Part shown: positions 22,541 through 35,400 of the stretch, in pieces
How positions within the stretch are numbered: position 1 is the stretch's first letter
How the letters are laid out: each line of letters starts with the position of its first letter
Assembly: GCF_000006565.2 (NCBI RefSeq)
Contig: NC_031479.1
Location: 4,924,289 to 4,988,288, forward strand
DNA length: 64,000 nt
Source of the DNA: Toxoplasma gondii ME49
Lineage: Eukaryota > Apicomplexa > Conoidasida > Eucoccidiorida > Sarcocystidae
Reading direction: 5' to 3'
Made by a program: the position numbers and the translations under genes
The notes under the pieces: model-generated
The model's input: only the letters and a program-made list of their open reading frames with translations
Told to the model about the DNA's origin: nothing
Database searches by the model: none

Positions 22541-25500
22541 TTTTGCAGTTTCTGCCCTGGAAAGGCTATGCCGGAGATGAGAACTATCAACAAGAACAAC
22601 GGGACCTACCAGAGTAGATCATTACACACCTTTCGGGAGTAACAAGCACAAGCTGCAGAGCTTCTTAGTGTCGCTGTCACTGATCAAAACACTGGATATT
22701 CCGACGGTCAACAGAAAGCGGAACTATTGCCAAACATCGGTGGTGAAATGCCAACGGAACAAAGTGTTGAAATCAGGCCTCACGTTAGGTTCCTCCTGCA
22801 GCAGGTAAGCGCCGGTGTCCTTCTCACAAAAAAGTCGCAACAGTCAGGGCGTTGTTTTCCCAGAAACTGATGTGGTTTCACAAAACAAACGAGAGAGTGT
22901 GAAAAAGGCAGGGGTGTCACGGCGGGGCAAAAGTTGGCGAGAGCCGCTGGAATTTTGTGACGGCGAGGAGGGCCAGCTTAGGAGCGGAGTCAATCAATTC
23001 GCGCACTACAAAGCACGAGATTCGCAAAGAGAGCACGATATACGCCACTGTCTGTATCGCAGCAGCTCTAACGCGAAAATGTGGTCAAATACAACTGGAA
23101 AATTTCGGCCGGTTCTGTAGAGAGTAATGCCACGCGCGCTGACGGGAGTACCGGCCGCGAGTCTCTCTCCTGGCGAGGTTCTAGACGAAGAAAAGGCAAA
23201 TGAAAACGACGGCTAGTGTGTTCCACATGTACCACCGATGTGAACACAGGGGAAAAAGGAAATGACCTTCTAATGGGGTAGCAAAAAACTGGAGGCAGAG
23301 GCAAACACTGTGGAGATGTTCTCGATTTCGCCACACGGGGATTCATCACTCAAAACCAGAGACCGCAGTTGTCGCAGCCGTAAAAAACCAGCCGTCCCGA
23401 TGCTCGGCGTCCACGGTGTGACTCGACAGCCAGCATCGGCAAGTCATCGCGCGGTGAGTTCGCAACATCGACCAGCGAGCAAGACATAGGACTTCAGTTC
23501 TGTGCCTTTTTTGTGTGTGCGCCTGTTTTTCTTTTTCGGACTGAAGCAGCGGCAAAGAAAATCATAAGCTGTGGGTAAGCGGCGTGTCATACCACTGGGA
23601 AGGGCGCGGTCGAGAAGAAAGCCTCTATGCATTTATTCGACGTAGAACAGACACAATTCTGGGGCACGTACGGCAACTATGATGCTGCCGGCTGGCACTG
23701 GGGACCGATTTTTGACGTCTCTCTTGTCGATAAGGGGGACGCAAAGACTCATACAGGTGACATTGTTAGATGATTTTGAACTTCTGAGCCTACAGTTGAT
23801 TCACTGCAGGTCTCAAAGGCTGGGGCAACGGATTAGTTCACTGGATGGTAACCGTTGGTTTTACAACTATATGCAGGATGCGAGGGCTGAGCCGCACACA
23901 GGGAACCACATTCATCATGCGGTATAGAGAAATGGAATGAAAGAAAACTTGCAGTTCGCATCAGCAACTGGTGAAGATTACGGAATCTCACTTAGCACCC
24001 GCATCTGTAGGTCGTGCGAAAGAGGACTGCTCTCACGCAGTTTTTTTCGCGTCAGAGTTGGATTGCCTCCTTGTAGTTGCAGTAAAATGCGAACAGTGGT
24101 GACCGTCCTCCAATTCAGACCTCCTGATTCAGCCAGCATGGCATGGAAAATCTTGCACCACCATTCGTGGGTCTTTGCTACTAGAGTTAACGTAACAACT
24201 GGCTAGCAACACACATCGACAACCTGGCACTTCACGCTGTTCCGGCTTGTAGTGATGCAATCACCGATTCTAAATGCTTCTGGCGCACATGTCAGTAGAC
24301 TGTGGCAGGATATCTATCCGACTCCTGTGGACGAGTTCTCTGTAAAAAGCCGTGAGTCTGTCGTCATGGCGTTCTGTACCCACATTCCCTTCCGTACCAC
24401 GCAGTCGCTCCCTTGTGTTTTCTTTCTCAGAACCCCTCTGCTGCACTAGGTTTTTTCAAGCTTGATACGCACTTAACACGTACGCTAAAGTGGAGAAAAG
24501 ACTTTAAACTATGACTTGCCAGCCATGGCGGCGGTGTATATTGGTGCGCGTCAAGTGCCGTAACTCACAGACCTAGTGGATAAATCGAATTGCTTTTCTA
24601 AGTATGCAAATTGAGTAGCCTTGAGACGCCCCATAGGATGGTTAAAATTACCCTCGATTGTGGCGAAACGCACACAAGCCGATTCGACGAACGGTTCTAA
24701 AAACGACTAACTGGCGTATTTGCTTCCGTCTGAGAGGTGACGGTGAGGAGCGCGACACACCTGACATTTCGCTTATAATAGGCATCGGTGCATCACCCTC
24801 TGGTGGACTCGCAGTTTTGGCGAGTAGGAATAAAGGTAATGACTCAGTTTATTCGATCTGAGTTCTCCGCGCCCGTCCAGCTCAGCTGTGGCACAAGAGA
24901 AGCAAACGCTTACCTTTGTGAATTTCTTGCCGCGAGAAATCTCATGCCGCAGAGCGATTTCCCGTGTTGGCGCGCTGTCTCTTGATGCTCGAGAGAGCCA
25001 CAAGCCTGTGTGGATGAGCGACGGCTGTGACTTTTTGTGCGAATAGTATCGTCCAAGCTACCTTCGACTTCACTTCACACCAAACCTCCGTTTTGCCGGT
25101 TTTATACGCATGGCTCGAGCTTCTTTCTCTGGTAGTTGAGTTGGCCTTTCCAATGTTGTATCACCTTTTTCCCGTACCCTGTGCAGGACGCGAACTGGCG
25201 GACCATTCCGGGGACTCGTTCCCTTCGAGTCGATACTTTGAAACCACTGGAGGCCAGTCTGGAGGAGACACACGTGGATTGAAATGTTAGGCGTTTTTCT
25301 CAATGACACTTGGGCGCCTGGATCTATTTTTGGAGTTCATAAGCCGTGTCGTTGTCTGCGTCGATGCCAACGCGTTAAACTCGACGGCGAACCCGGGGTG
25401 TTCAACGCTGCAGCGACAGAAGCCGTTGACTGCAGTTAAGCACGCTGGGAGCAGACGACCCAACAGTTTTTGACAACACAGAGAAATCCCACTTGTTGCT

Positions 25501-26429
25501 TTTTTCGCACGCCAGTCCTACCTGAGAACACTGAAATCTTCTGGCGGATGTGGCTTTGTGCTAATCCGACACCTTCGGTTTCACCCTGAATTAGTGTGCT
25601 CGGCACTCGAGTGAGCTTCTACCAGGTAGCCGGCGTTTGTGCCCTGTTCTTTTTGTTCTTTTGCGTTCGCAGGTCTGCGTCTATTCTTCTTTTCAACTCT
25701 GTAACTGTTTTGAAGCAAACGGTTTTCCTTTAGGTCGCCGAAACTGGAGATCCAGGCTTGTCATCTGTCAGTCGTACCTCCTCTGGGCACGCGCTACTGC
25801 TCTTCGCCACAAATGGCTTGACTTACGGCGTTCTGTGTTCATTTCTAGTTCTGTGCGGCTTCCGGTGCTTCTTTTCTGATGCTTGTAACCACATTTAAAG
25901 CTGCCGACGTGTCTTTTTCGTTGATTGCCCATAGTTCGCGCCTTCGTTCCCTTTTTAATTTCCGTACCTTTAGTCGTGTGCTTCACTGCCCTTCCTTTCT
26001 CCTCAGCTTTCTTGCTCTTCGTTTTGTGCCTCACTGCCGTTCCTCCTTAATTTCCGCGCTCTGAATCCTTCGCTTCGCTGCTATCTTCTCGATTTTTGTG
26101 GGTTCCTCTCCTTCGCTTCACTGCCCGTTTCTTGTCAATTTCCGTGCTCTGAGTCTTGCGTTTCCCGGTAGCATATTCTCAACTCGCTCTTCCTGGTAAA
26201 CCGCGACCGCGCAAGGCCTCACTTTTCACGCGTGTTTCGAGACTTGTCTTTCGCGCTTTCGCGCCTCCTCAACATACAGCTTTTCGCGTCCGCGCGGGAC
26301 AGCCGCGGTGGGCACTGACAGCACTTTCCCTGGTTTGTTTCGCAGGCGTTCACGGCGGTATTTCAGCGGATTTCCATTCCTCTCAGAAAGGAAGTCCGTT
26401 AAAAGACTCTCAATGGAGGAGCTTTGAGA
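22541..26429. other. Divergent promoter region between the minus-strand gene and the AP2 gene
   Basis: About 3.9 kb separates two divergent starts. No gene is supported. The 3' part (about 25650-26400) is pyrimidine-rich and carries imperfect repeats, as expected for a long 5' UTR or leader intron of the AP2 gene. An open frame at 26156-26485 is out of frame with the AP2 start. Confidence 0.5.
25950..26160 (+). repeat. Imperfect tandem repeat, about 90-bp period, upstream of the AP2 gene
   Basis: The word aatttccg recurs at 25957, 26049 and 26137, and the last two copies are followed by gctctgaatc or gctctgagtc. Similar cttcgcttcactgcc-like words lie between copies. The spacing is 92 and 88 bases. 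Confidence 0.7.
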
Positions 26430-29400
26430 ATGACGACCGTATCGCGGGCGCACGCCTCAAGGAGCCGGCGCAAGAGCCGCGATGAGGACAGCGAAGGGTC
26501 TTCCTTGCCCGCTGTCGGAATTCACGAGACCCAGTCTCCGGTTTTTTCCAGAGAAGGACATGAGGGGGATCGAGCAGCCCAGCCAGAAGATGTTGTCGCT
26601 GCAGAATCTCATTCTAATCCCCAGTGGCCGACACCACTTGACACAGGCTTTGACAAAGGCGCACCTCCTCTCGGATGCTCAAGGTCGGAGGAACTTCGCT
26701 CCCCTCCAATGGCCTCTGGCAGTTTCCACGGGAGCGGAACTGGCGGCGATGGGGGCTGCCTTCTATCCCTCGAAGCGCATGCAGTTTCGAAAGATTCAGA
26801 GAGACAGGTGAATTCGGGTTTGCCGGGAGGCGGCGATGAGATTTCTGGACGGCTCTCGCCGTCATGCGCCTCTCTGCCTCTCGTGGCTGCCGCTCTGTCT
26901 CCCGTGGAGGATACGAGATTGGAGCGGGACAGCTCTATCCCAGTTCTGAAGCCCAGCTTGTCGATTCCGAACCTTCTGGTCACCTCGCCTTCTCTCACGA
27001 GTGTTTCTTACGTGTGTGAAGCTGACCGCAGCGCAGAGGGCAAAGCCCCCTCGATGGACGCCCTCCCGCCGTCGCATTCGGCTGCTCCGGAAAGCGGACT
27101 GTGGCGGGAGTGTGACGAGAGAGGAAAGAACTCGTTTTTTTCGTCTGGCTTGCCAGCGCACCCGGAGGGAAATGGCGAACGGGCAGGTGAGGGACAAGAC
27201 CCCCGAAGTGGGGATTTTGAAACCCCGGAAGAAGCCGCCTTCTCCGTCCAGAGAATTCTCCAGGAATCCGAGGAGCTCTTCTTGTTGTCGGGATGTGCAC
27301 GGGAAGACCGTGGTGGCGAAAGCGACGCGGCGTTCAAGACCATGACGCGGTCCGAAGGAGCGTTTAGCCGCGAACCTGCACATCGACATGCATTTGCGAA
27401 GCCCGGAAACGGCGGAGAGTCTGAACCATTCATGTCGATAGATGAAGAGAGAGCTGCCTCTCCAAGTGCCTCTGGACCGTCATCGTACGCGTTTTTGTCG
27501 TTTGAAGAAACTTCTGCCGGATCAAGAAGATCTCCGGATGCCCAGTCTCCACCACTGTCTGGACACCTTTCTGACGGCGACAGAACCCAAAGAAAAGCGG
27601 GCGAGAGATTCCTGGAAGACCCCAGGGGAAACCTGAAGCGTTCCCGCTCTCCGTTAATTGCTCGCGACTGCAACCGATCACTGGGCACTTGCGATTCCTC
27701 CTTAACAACTCGAGGTCCAGTGGCTTCCGATACCTCTCCCCGCCGTGGATACACCGACCAGTGGCATAGCCACCGCAAGGCGCAAAGTCCAGGCAGGTTT
27801 CGTCGGACCAATACGGAGGGAAATGCAACTCCTGTCGACTCGCAGTCTTCGCCGCCGTCGAAGAAACGCTGTTGCTTGGCTGAACGATTTGCGTTTGAAC
27901 GACGGCGACAACCTCCCGTGCCACTCCCCTCCGTTGCGTCTGCTGTCGCGGCAGCCCTCGCGCAGTTCCCTCCGGGTGCCTGTACTGCGGCGGTCGAGAG
28001 AGCCGATGATGTTCCACCAGAAGGTAGCGGCAACGGCGTTCTGCCCGGTGGTGAAGTGTCGGATTTGTCGCTTTCTGACCGAAAGTCTGGCGCCAGCCCA
28101 CGTCAGACCCTCGACACCTTCCTTCCCGCAAAAGGTGCCTCTGCCGCACTGAAACAGGAGGGCTCCTCCTCTGAAATTGGTGAGGGGTGCCCGGCTTCTG
28201 ACGACGCAGCTGTCGCTGCAACGCTCTCCGGCTGGAAGCGAGGCAGAGGTCCGCGGAGCGGCTGCGTCTCTGGATCGTCCCGTGCGAGTTCGCTGGAACA
28301 CGCGGGCGCCAGACGACGTTCGGGCGTGGAGAGGAAACGAAGGGAAAAGCGAAAGGCCGCTCTGGCGACTGCAGCGGTTGTCTCGGCGAGTGTGCGTCGT
28401 CTGGCACTGGTTGCGGCGCCTTGCCTTGTCGAAAATACGCTGAGACAGTGGTGGCGTCTCCAAGAGCAGGTGGGTGACGAATTGGACAATGGCGGAGTGT
28501 CTGAGGAGCAGACGACGGGACGTTCTGGACGCAGAACGGGGAAGAACCCCATTGTCGGGGGACGGGTGAAAGAGGGTGAGCAGTCCGTTCGACTGGAAAT
28601 CGAAAGATCCGGCGACAGCCCGCGAAACACAGCCAAAACTGAGCCTGGAGACCAAGGCGCGGCACAGGGGCAGGGGGGACCCGAGCAGATTGCTGAAAAC
28701 GAAAGCGGGACGGAGCGGATGGAGACGTCTCAGACAAAGCAGGAAGCGCAGGACTTGCCGTTGCACCGGGAGGCCGCTTCCGCCTCTGCCACGCCTTTCA
28801 TCCCGGAAGGCAGAACCCAAGAAAGAGACTCGTATCTCCGAGTGACTCTCTTCGCAGCCTCCCAGGTTCTGAACAGCGGTCAGTTTCGCCAGGCGATTCG
28901 CATGTTCCCGGGAGCCGATTCGCCTCGGGGCGACCAGCGTTCGCGCTGTGTCGTGCGGGTGTACAAACAGTCGCTGCGGAAGCGCCGACTGTCTGGCGAT
29001 CGAAACAGAAGAGTCGGGGAAGACGGAAACCTGGTGTCTGTGAGTCTCCGCGACCTCCTAGCGAACAGCGGCGAAGACTGGGAGCCGTCATCCCCCTCAG
29101 CAGCAACGCGGCCGCTTCCGCTCGCCCCATCTGCTCTTTCGGCTCACCAAGCCAGGTCGTCTTTCGGGTCGTTTTCCAGACGCAGCGCTGAGGGGGTCCC
29201 AGGGCCTTCCCCCTGGGGTGGGGACTGCTCGCCGACAGCAGCACGCTCGCCCTTGCCTCTGTCGACTTCGCATGATCTGCGAAGGAGGCGCGTCTGCCCT
29301 CCTCGGCGCCGCTATTCCCCCTCAGAGTCTGTACACAGCAGCGACGGGCGGGGCGGCGCCTGTGCGATTGCGGCAAAGAAGCCCAAGGGGAGAAGGAGCC

Positions 29401-32400
29401 GCGGGAGAGAGGAGCAGACAAGAGAGGAAGTGAGCGAGTCTCGGTGCTCGACGCCGCGCTCGTGCTCTTCTGTCAGATACGCGGTGTCTGACGGTTCGCC
29501 TGCTTCATCTCGCGCACACCTAGGACGTCCAGACGACGAGGGAGACGAGAGGATGACAGGAGGACAGAGGACTCCTAGGGGGACTCCCCAGGAAGGCGAA
29601 GACAGCGATTTCCTTCCAGCAGGTATGAGTGGTCTACGCGGCGGAACCTTGCCGCTTGACCAACTGGGAGAGAGAAGTCGAAGTGCAGAGAGGTGGATGC
29701 CGGCGCCCTCAGTCGCAGTCGTTCCCTTCGCCCCGAATATCCTGGCAAAGAAGCACGCTGAAGACGTAGAAAATCAACTCGATGGCGGCAAAATGTCGCT
29801 GGACGGAGTCGGGCAAAAGGAGTGCGGACTTGTGGAAACTGGCGATACCGGCGAACAAGAAGCGGCGGTAGCGGCTTCTGAAAAACGGAGACCACTGGAG
29901 GCTCAAACTCCTGGGAGACATGGAACCACAGTGTTGATGAAAGGTGAAGGCCTTTTGGCAGGTCGAACCAGTGAAGTCGATGGTGACAGGACGGGTGAGA
30001 AGACGACACAGATTTCGCCTTTTTCAGAAGCGACAGGGATTTGCATTTTGAGGCGATCACCGAGGCGAGTTCAGTCGAATTCGAGTGAGGCCTCACGCAC
30101 CGCGGTACGCTCCACAGAAGGCCTGGAAACCTCGGACAAGCTCGGCGTCGACGTTGGCACTACAAACAAAGAAGCGGATTCCTTCAGTGCTTCTTGCGAC
30201 TCTCCAAGAGACTCTTTGGAGAGGAACGTCGGAGAAATTGTTGCCATATGGGCGCGAGCCCGCGATGCCAAACAGGGGGGAAGAATTAGGCGACGTGTGT
30301 GGCTGCCGCCTGGCATGGCGACACATGGTGGACACGAAGGGAATGAGCAGAACAACGAAGCGATTTGTGGCGGGGGAGCCACCCCCATGATGAAGACAGA
30401 AAGGGCAATGGAAGAGGGGCGAGGAGATGCGAAGACGCACCCTGTCGGAGGAACATATGCGGAGACAGAGAAAAAAGTCGTTGATGAAATGAAGGCCTGG
30501 TGGTCTAAGCTGACGTGTGCCAGCGTCGAAGCGGTGCCGGTTCAGACCTTGACACTCGGTGAGTATAAAAAGAATTCGTCGTTCTCTTAGAAGTTTCACC
30601 TCGCATCGAGCACCTTTGCGCCACCCACTTTTCACATGTGAACGTGCGATCGTGCTGGTTTTTTATTCACTCTCAAGCTTCTCGATTGATGCCCTTCCCT
30701 CTGAGCTGTCTCTAGGCGACAACATCACTCGTGTCAGACTACGTGGTTTTTCAAAAAACGGTTCCTGTCTCGCTAGGTGAACTGTCGGTTTTCGCTTTCC
30801 AGTCTGACCTGCCCCTCTGTCTGGAGTGAAATCGTCACATTTCCTGAGGGGTTCTTTTTCGTCGCTTCATCAACTCTGCAGCCCGTGTGTGACATATCTG
30901 AGATTAGTCGATGAGACGCGATTTCTCATGATGGCGTTGTTTCCGATTTCCTCGCTTTTTGCAGACGACTTTGCTCGGGCGTTCTCGACCGTGGCGAACC
31001 GAGCAGTGGACCTCCTCTGTCTTGCCTTTCGCGCCCGAGGCGCTGGCCCGGTGTTCCGGCCTGTGCTTTCCTCGTCCCCGAAGCAGCAAGGAAACTCGCC
31101 GCAGCCTGAGAGTGAAGATGTAGAGACACGCATCGAAACGTATAGACAGCAGGTTCGGCGCCTTTACCGGAGACGGCAGCAGCTCCATGAGGCGACTGGA
31201 AATTCGCCTTTTTCATCTTCGCGCGTCGGTGGAGCACTCCAGCGCAGGATAGGAGAGTTGCAGCGGCTCCGCGAGGCCCATGGACGCGTCGACATTCCGA
31301 ATGAAGGGCCAAGGCGAGAAGAAGACAGCGAGAAATGCCCTGCGTCACTATGGGACGTTCCGTTGAGACAGAGGAAACAAGGCCGCAAGCGTGTGTCCCC
31401 GTGGTACAGCGTGGGCGTCCGCTGGCTTGCTGATTTCTCCGCTTTCGAATACTTCGTGGTGAAAAATTACAGGAAAGAAGATTTGGGCGCAACGGTCTCG
31501 CTCAGCAACAGAGGCGAGGCATCCGACACCACCTGGTCCGTCGACGGGACAGGTAAGGCGATTCGCGCTTCGTTAGAACGTCTGGAGTACTTTATTAATC
31601 TGGGATTATGAAAGAGTCGAACGTTGCATGCCGGGATATTCATTCGTTAGCATTTGTTGATCCGAAATGCGGTCAGTGGATGGGTGACGACATTGGTAAG
31701 AAAACTGTTCTCTATTGTTGTAGGATGTCCCCCACCATAAGCCGCCTACAGCTTACATGGCAGACTCGCTTCTCTCTTTTAGACCTTACTACCGGATGAG
31801 CTTGATGGTTACACTAAACTAGCAGTTTAGTGCCTACAACCAGGGACCGGAAACCGAGAAACGGGTGCTTTTAGTGGGTTTAAAGAGAGCGACTGAACGG
31901 GCGTCTGCGCTGATCGAAAAACGACAGGATGTGTGGTTGGGTTGCGACAGCCTTTGTTGCGGGAGTATATTTCTCTCCGTGCTGTTCCATGTTTCGTCGT
32001 GGCGTATCTTCCCCTCCTCTCCTTCGTTTTGTTTGGTCTCATTCATCCGTGGTTTTCTGCAGTCTGCTTTCGTTGTTGGTGTCCGTGAAGGTCGGGATCC
32101 GTAGGATCCCCAGTGAGCAAACCAGTTCGAAACAAGGTGACAAGCATTCCTAGATGCACGTAACCGGTAAAAAGACATCACGACGATTTTATCTCGCATG
32201 GTGCGGCGTATCGAACCTAGTTTCAAAATACCGTTCAGATCCGATATCAATAGGTATCCCGGTTTTCGTTTCTTTCGCAGGTTCGCAGCGGGCGCCGGTG
32301 CCGTGTCTGTCTCGCGCAGGTACCCCTAGAACTGTGTCGCCGTCGCCGCCGAGCGCAGACGCGATGAATTTGTGGGCTCAGGCTTATGCACCGAGCCTGA

Positions 32401-35400
32401 ATCAGCCCCGCGGCATGTCTCCCGCGACGACTCCGCCTCTTTCTGAGTCGGCGACGCCTCGCGGAAACGTTTCGCCTCCGTTTAGTGAGGCCAGCTCCTC
32501 GGGACAGCGCGGGAAGAAAGTCGCTCCTGGACCGAGCGCAGACGAGAAGAAGGACGAGGATTACCAGAGCGCAGGAAGTCTGAGGTGGGAGGTCGACGGT
32601 GGACAACGCAGGCAGGTTCAGGTCCGCAGCCGTCTGCTTCTCCATGAGCTTCTTCAGCCGCCGTCGCTTGATGCGACTGGATTGAGAACCGCTCTCGTCC
32701 TCATCGTTCTCAGGCTCCAGCGTTTTCTCCGCCTCAAGGAGGGAGGCGTGAACAACAGAGGCAGGGGTCAGAGGAGTGAGAGGAAACGCCGCTGCCGGGC
32801 CATGCCCCCCATCTTCATTTTCCGGGATGATTCCAACGCGTTTCAGGAAGCCCTCCTTGCGAAAAAGCTAGATATTCGTCTTGACTCAGATTCTCCCCAC
32901 ACGGACGTTCCTTCAAGGAGAAGCCTTGATGGCGAGGTGGGAGACGAAAGGCGGCGTCTTCGTTCAGTCAAACCCACGAATTCAAACGATCTTTCGGATG
33001 AACGCGGCCCTCCCCCGCCGTCGACAATGTCTCCCCACAGCCTTGGCTCTGGCCCCTGTGACACACAGGAAGGAGTTCAGAACCTTCAGCAGGACGCTAG
33101 CTTGTTCTCTCCCGCCTTGGCTCAAGGCCAGGCGCATGCCCACACAGACGCTGTGCCTGGAGCCCGGCACGATGATGTCTTGCCGCGGTCTCCGCGTTTC
33201 CCTGTTGTGGACGCGGGGCCAGAAGAGACACCCCGCCCCGAGGTCGAGTCTATGCTGGACTCTGAAAGTGGAGACCCAACGGGTCTGGGGCAAGCGTCCA
33301 GACGCCGGTGGCGCGGGCGAGGTTCGCGGACCTCCGTGCAGCGAACCGTCTCGACGTGTCTCCACGAAGACCATTCTGGAGACAAAACGCCTCGAGAAGA
33401 GACCTTCGGCGGTGACGCAGCCTCACTGCTCCGCGTCGCCAGCTCTGTGCCACCTTCTACCTGCTCGTCTCCTCAGTCTTCTTCTGGAGGCCGCCGAGAA
33501 CGGGGGAGACGCGGCGTGCGAGGCCGAAGGGGTCGGGGGCGGTTGATCTCTCAGCAAGGTTCGAGTCTGCTCGGTCAAACTGTGTCCGCAGGAGCCTTGA
33601 GCAGCGGAGACACAGCAGGTGCGATCTCCACGGAGGGTGAGAACCGGAGAAACGCGGTTCGTCCTGGAGCTCTGGAACACAGCGATGAAGACAAGGAAGA
33701 TCTTTCGGCGAGTTCGCCGCCTTCCGATGATGGGATCTCTCAAAGGAGCAGTGGAAGTCAAGGAGGTACGAGGGGAAGTTGGTAGAGCCAATGGTCTCAA
33801 ACGAAAACGCGGCAGCGCGTACTGTAGACATTGGCTCTGTTTTCGAAAAGACAGTTGCGGTGTGTGGGCGAACCGCCAGTTAACGCAGGCCCCCTCCATC
33901 CACTGCAGATATTACTAAAATTGGGAGTCCATGAGATACGAACGTTTTTGATGAAATCTTGTTCGAAAGGAGAAGTACCCAGTGTAAGAGGGAAAGAAAC
34001 TTACCTTCGTCAAACAAAGAAGGGCCTGCGGTGGAGGCAGAAGTTTTTCAGGCCTTGCGCACCGGAGATCCGAGTTCGATTGTGGTAGCATGACATCGGC
34101 GACGAGGCAGATAAAGAACTGTTCTTCCAGGTGTATAGTCCTCAACATGAACCAAAAACCAGAAAGTTGCGAAAGACACGTTTACGAAGAAACAGGGCTT
34201 CTTCACGTGCAGCGATTCGTCTCATACTCTTCCCTACACAGTAGCAATCATGCCCAAGCGTATTATGGAAATGCTTTCTCCATGTTGCCGTCGTTCGCGT
34301 CTCGCTCGTCAGGCTGAGCGCTTTTGTACATCGGCGCCGTTGCGTGTGGTGGATAGTTTGACAGCTTGTTTTTTCCGTCTGTTTTCTCAGATTCGTCTTC
34401 GTCAGGAGGGCCTTCGTCGGAAGCCTGTCGGAAGACAACTTCTCACGTGGCGGCCAAGGCTGACTCAGCTTCCCCACGTGCACTGCATCCATCAGCGCGC
34501 CCGCAGCCTCGAGGGACAGCTTCGTGGACGCCGGGCGGCGAGCCCGCGGTGTCAGGTAGGCTGCTTTATATACGTTAGGTTTTATCACTTGTCGAGCGAG
34601 ACATGGAGACACTACGCGAATGCTATATAAATGTTTGTAGAAACTCGTAAGTGTATGACACCAGAGGTCGACACGTGGCTCGCTGTCACACTCTGCGATC
34701 CCTATACACAGGTGCATCGGCAGAAGGACTCGTCGTATATTGCCGTCATGCTACACACAAGTGTGTTTGATTTGCGTCTGTATATAAGTTGATATATAAT
34801 TGTTTGTATAAATGTTGTGAGCGTTGGAGGAAACCAGGATGGTATTTCCAGCGATTCGAGAAGACAAAGTCAAAAGAAGGCCTTCCAAGGATGAACGCGT
34901 TTTGCTGATGAAACGGATCTTCTGTCAGTTTCATATAAATATGAATATATATATATATATATATATGTAAATTATTTATATATATATGTATATATATATA
35001 TATATATATCATTTCTGGTACAAGTGATTGCATGGTTGATGTAGTCTTTCCTTGGCGGGTTGCTTTGCTGGGTTCCTGTTTCCAGGCGTTCAGCACCCGT
35101 CTGCCTTGACACCGTCGCCGAGCCGGGGGAGGTTTTCAGAAGACAACGTGGCGTCGCGTGTGTCACGGGTGTCCTCGGTGGGTGCTTTGCTTCGTAGCAG
35201 GTGTGTCGTGGGCGAAGAACAGAAAGAGACACAAAATTCGTGCTCTCTGTGGGTGGTGGAGAAGGGCGCTCTCGAGCCGTTCTGGTGGCGCACAGCATCT
35301 GCCGTCGGCTGCGTCTCCGCGGGCAGAAGAGATCACAGCGATAAAGACGCGAATCGGCTTTTCTTGGCCGATAAGGAAGCAGGCACCGGTCCTCTTCAGG

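Noticed and set aside
27008..28820. Several minus-strand frames of 340-435 codons opposite AP2 exon 1
   Set aside because: Mirror frames of GC-rich coding DNA, overlapping each other in different phases, with no domain or splice structure.
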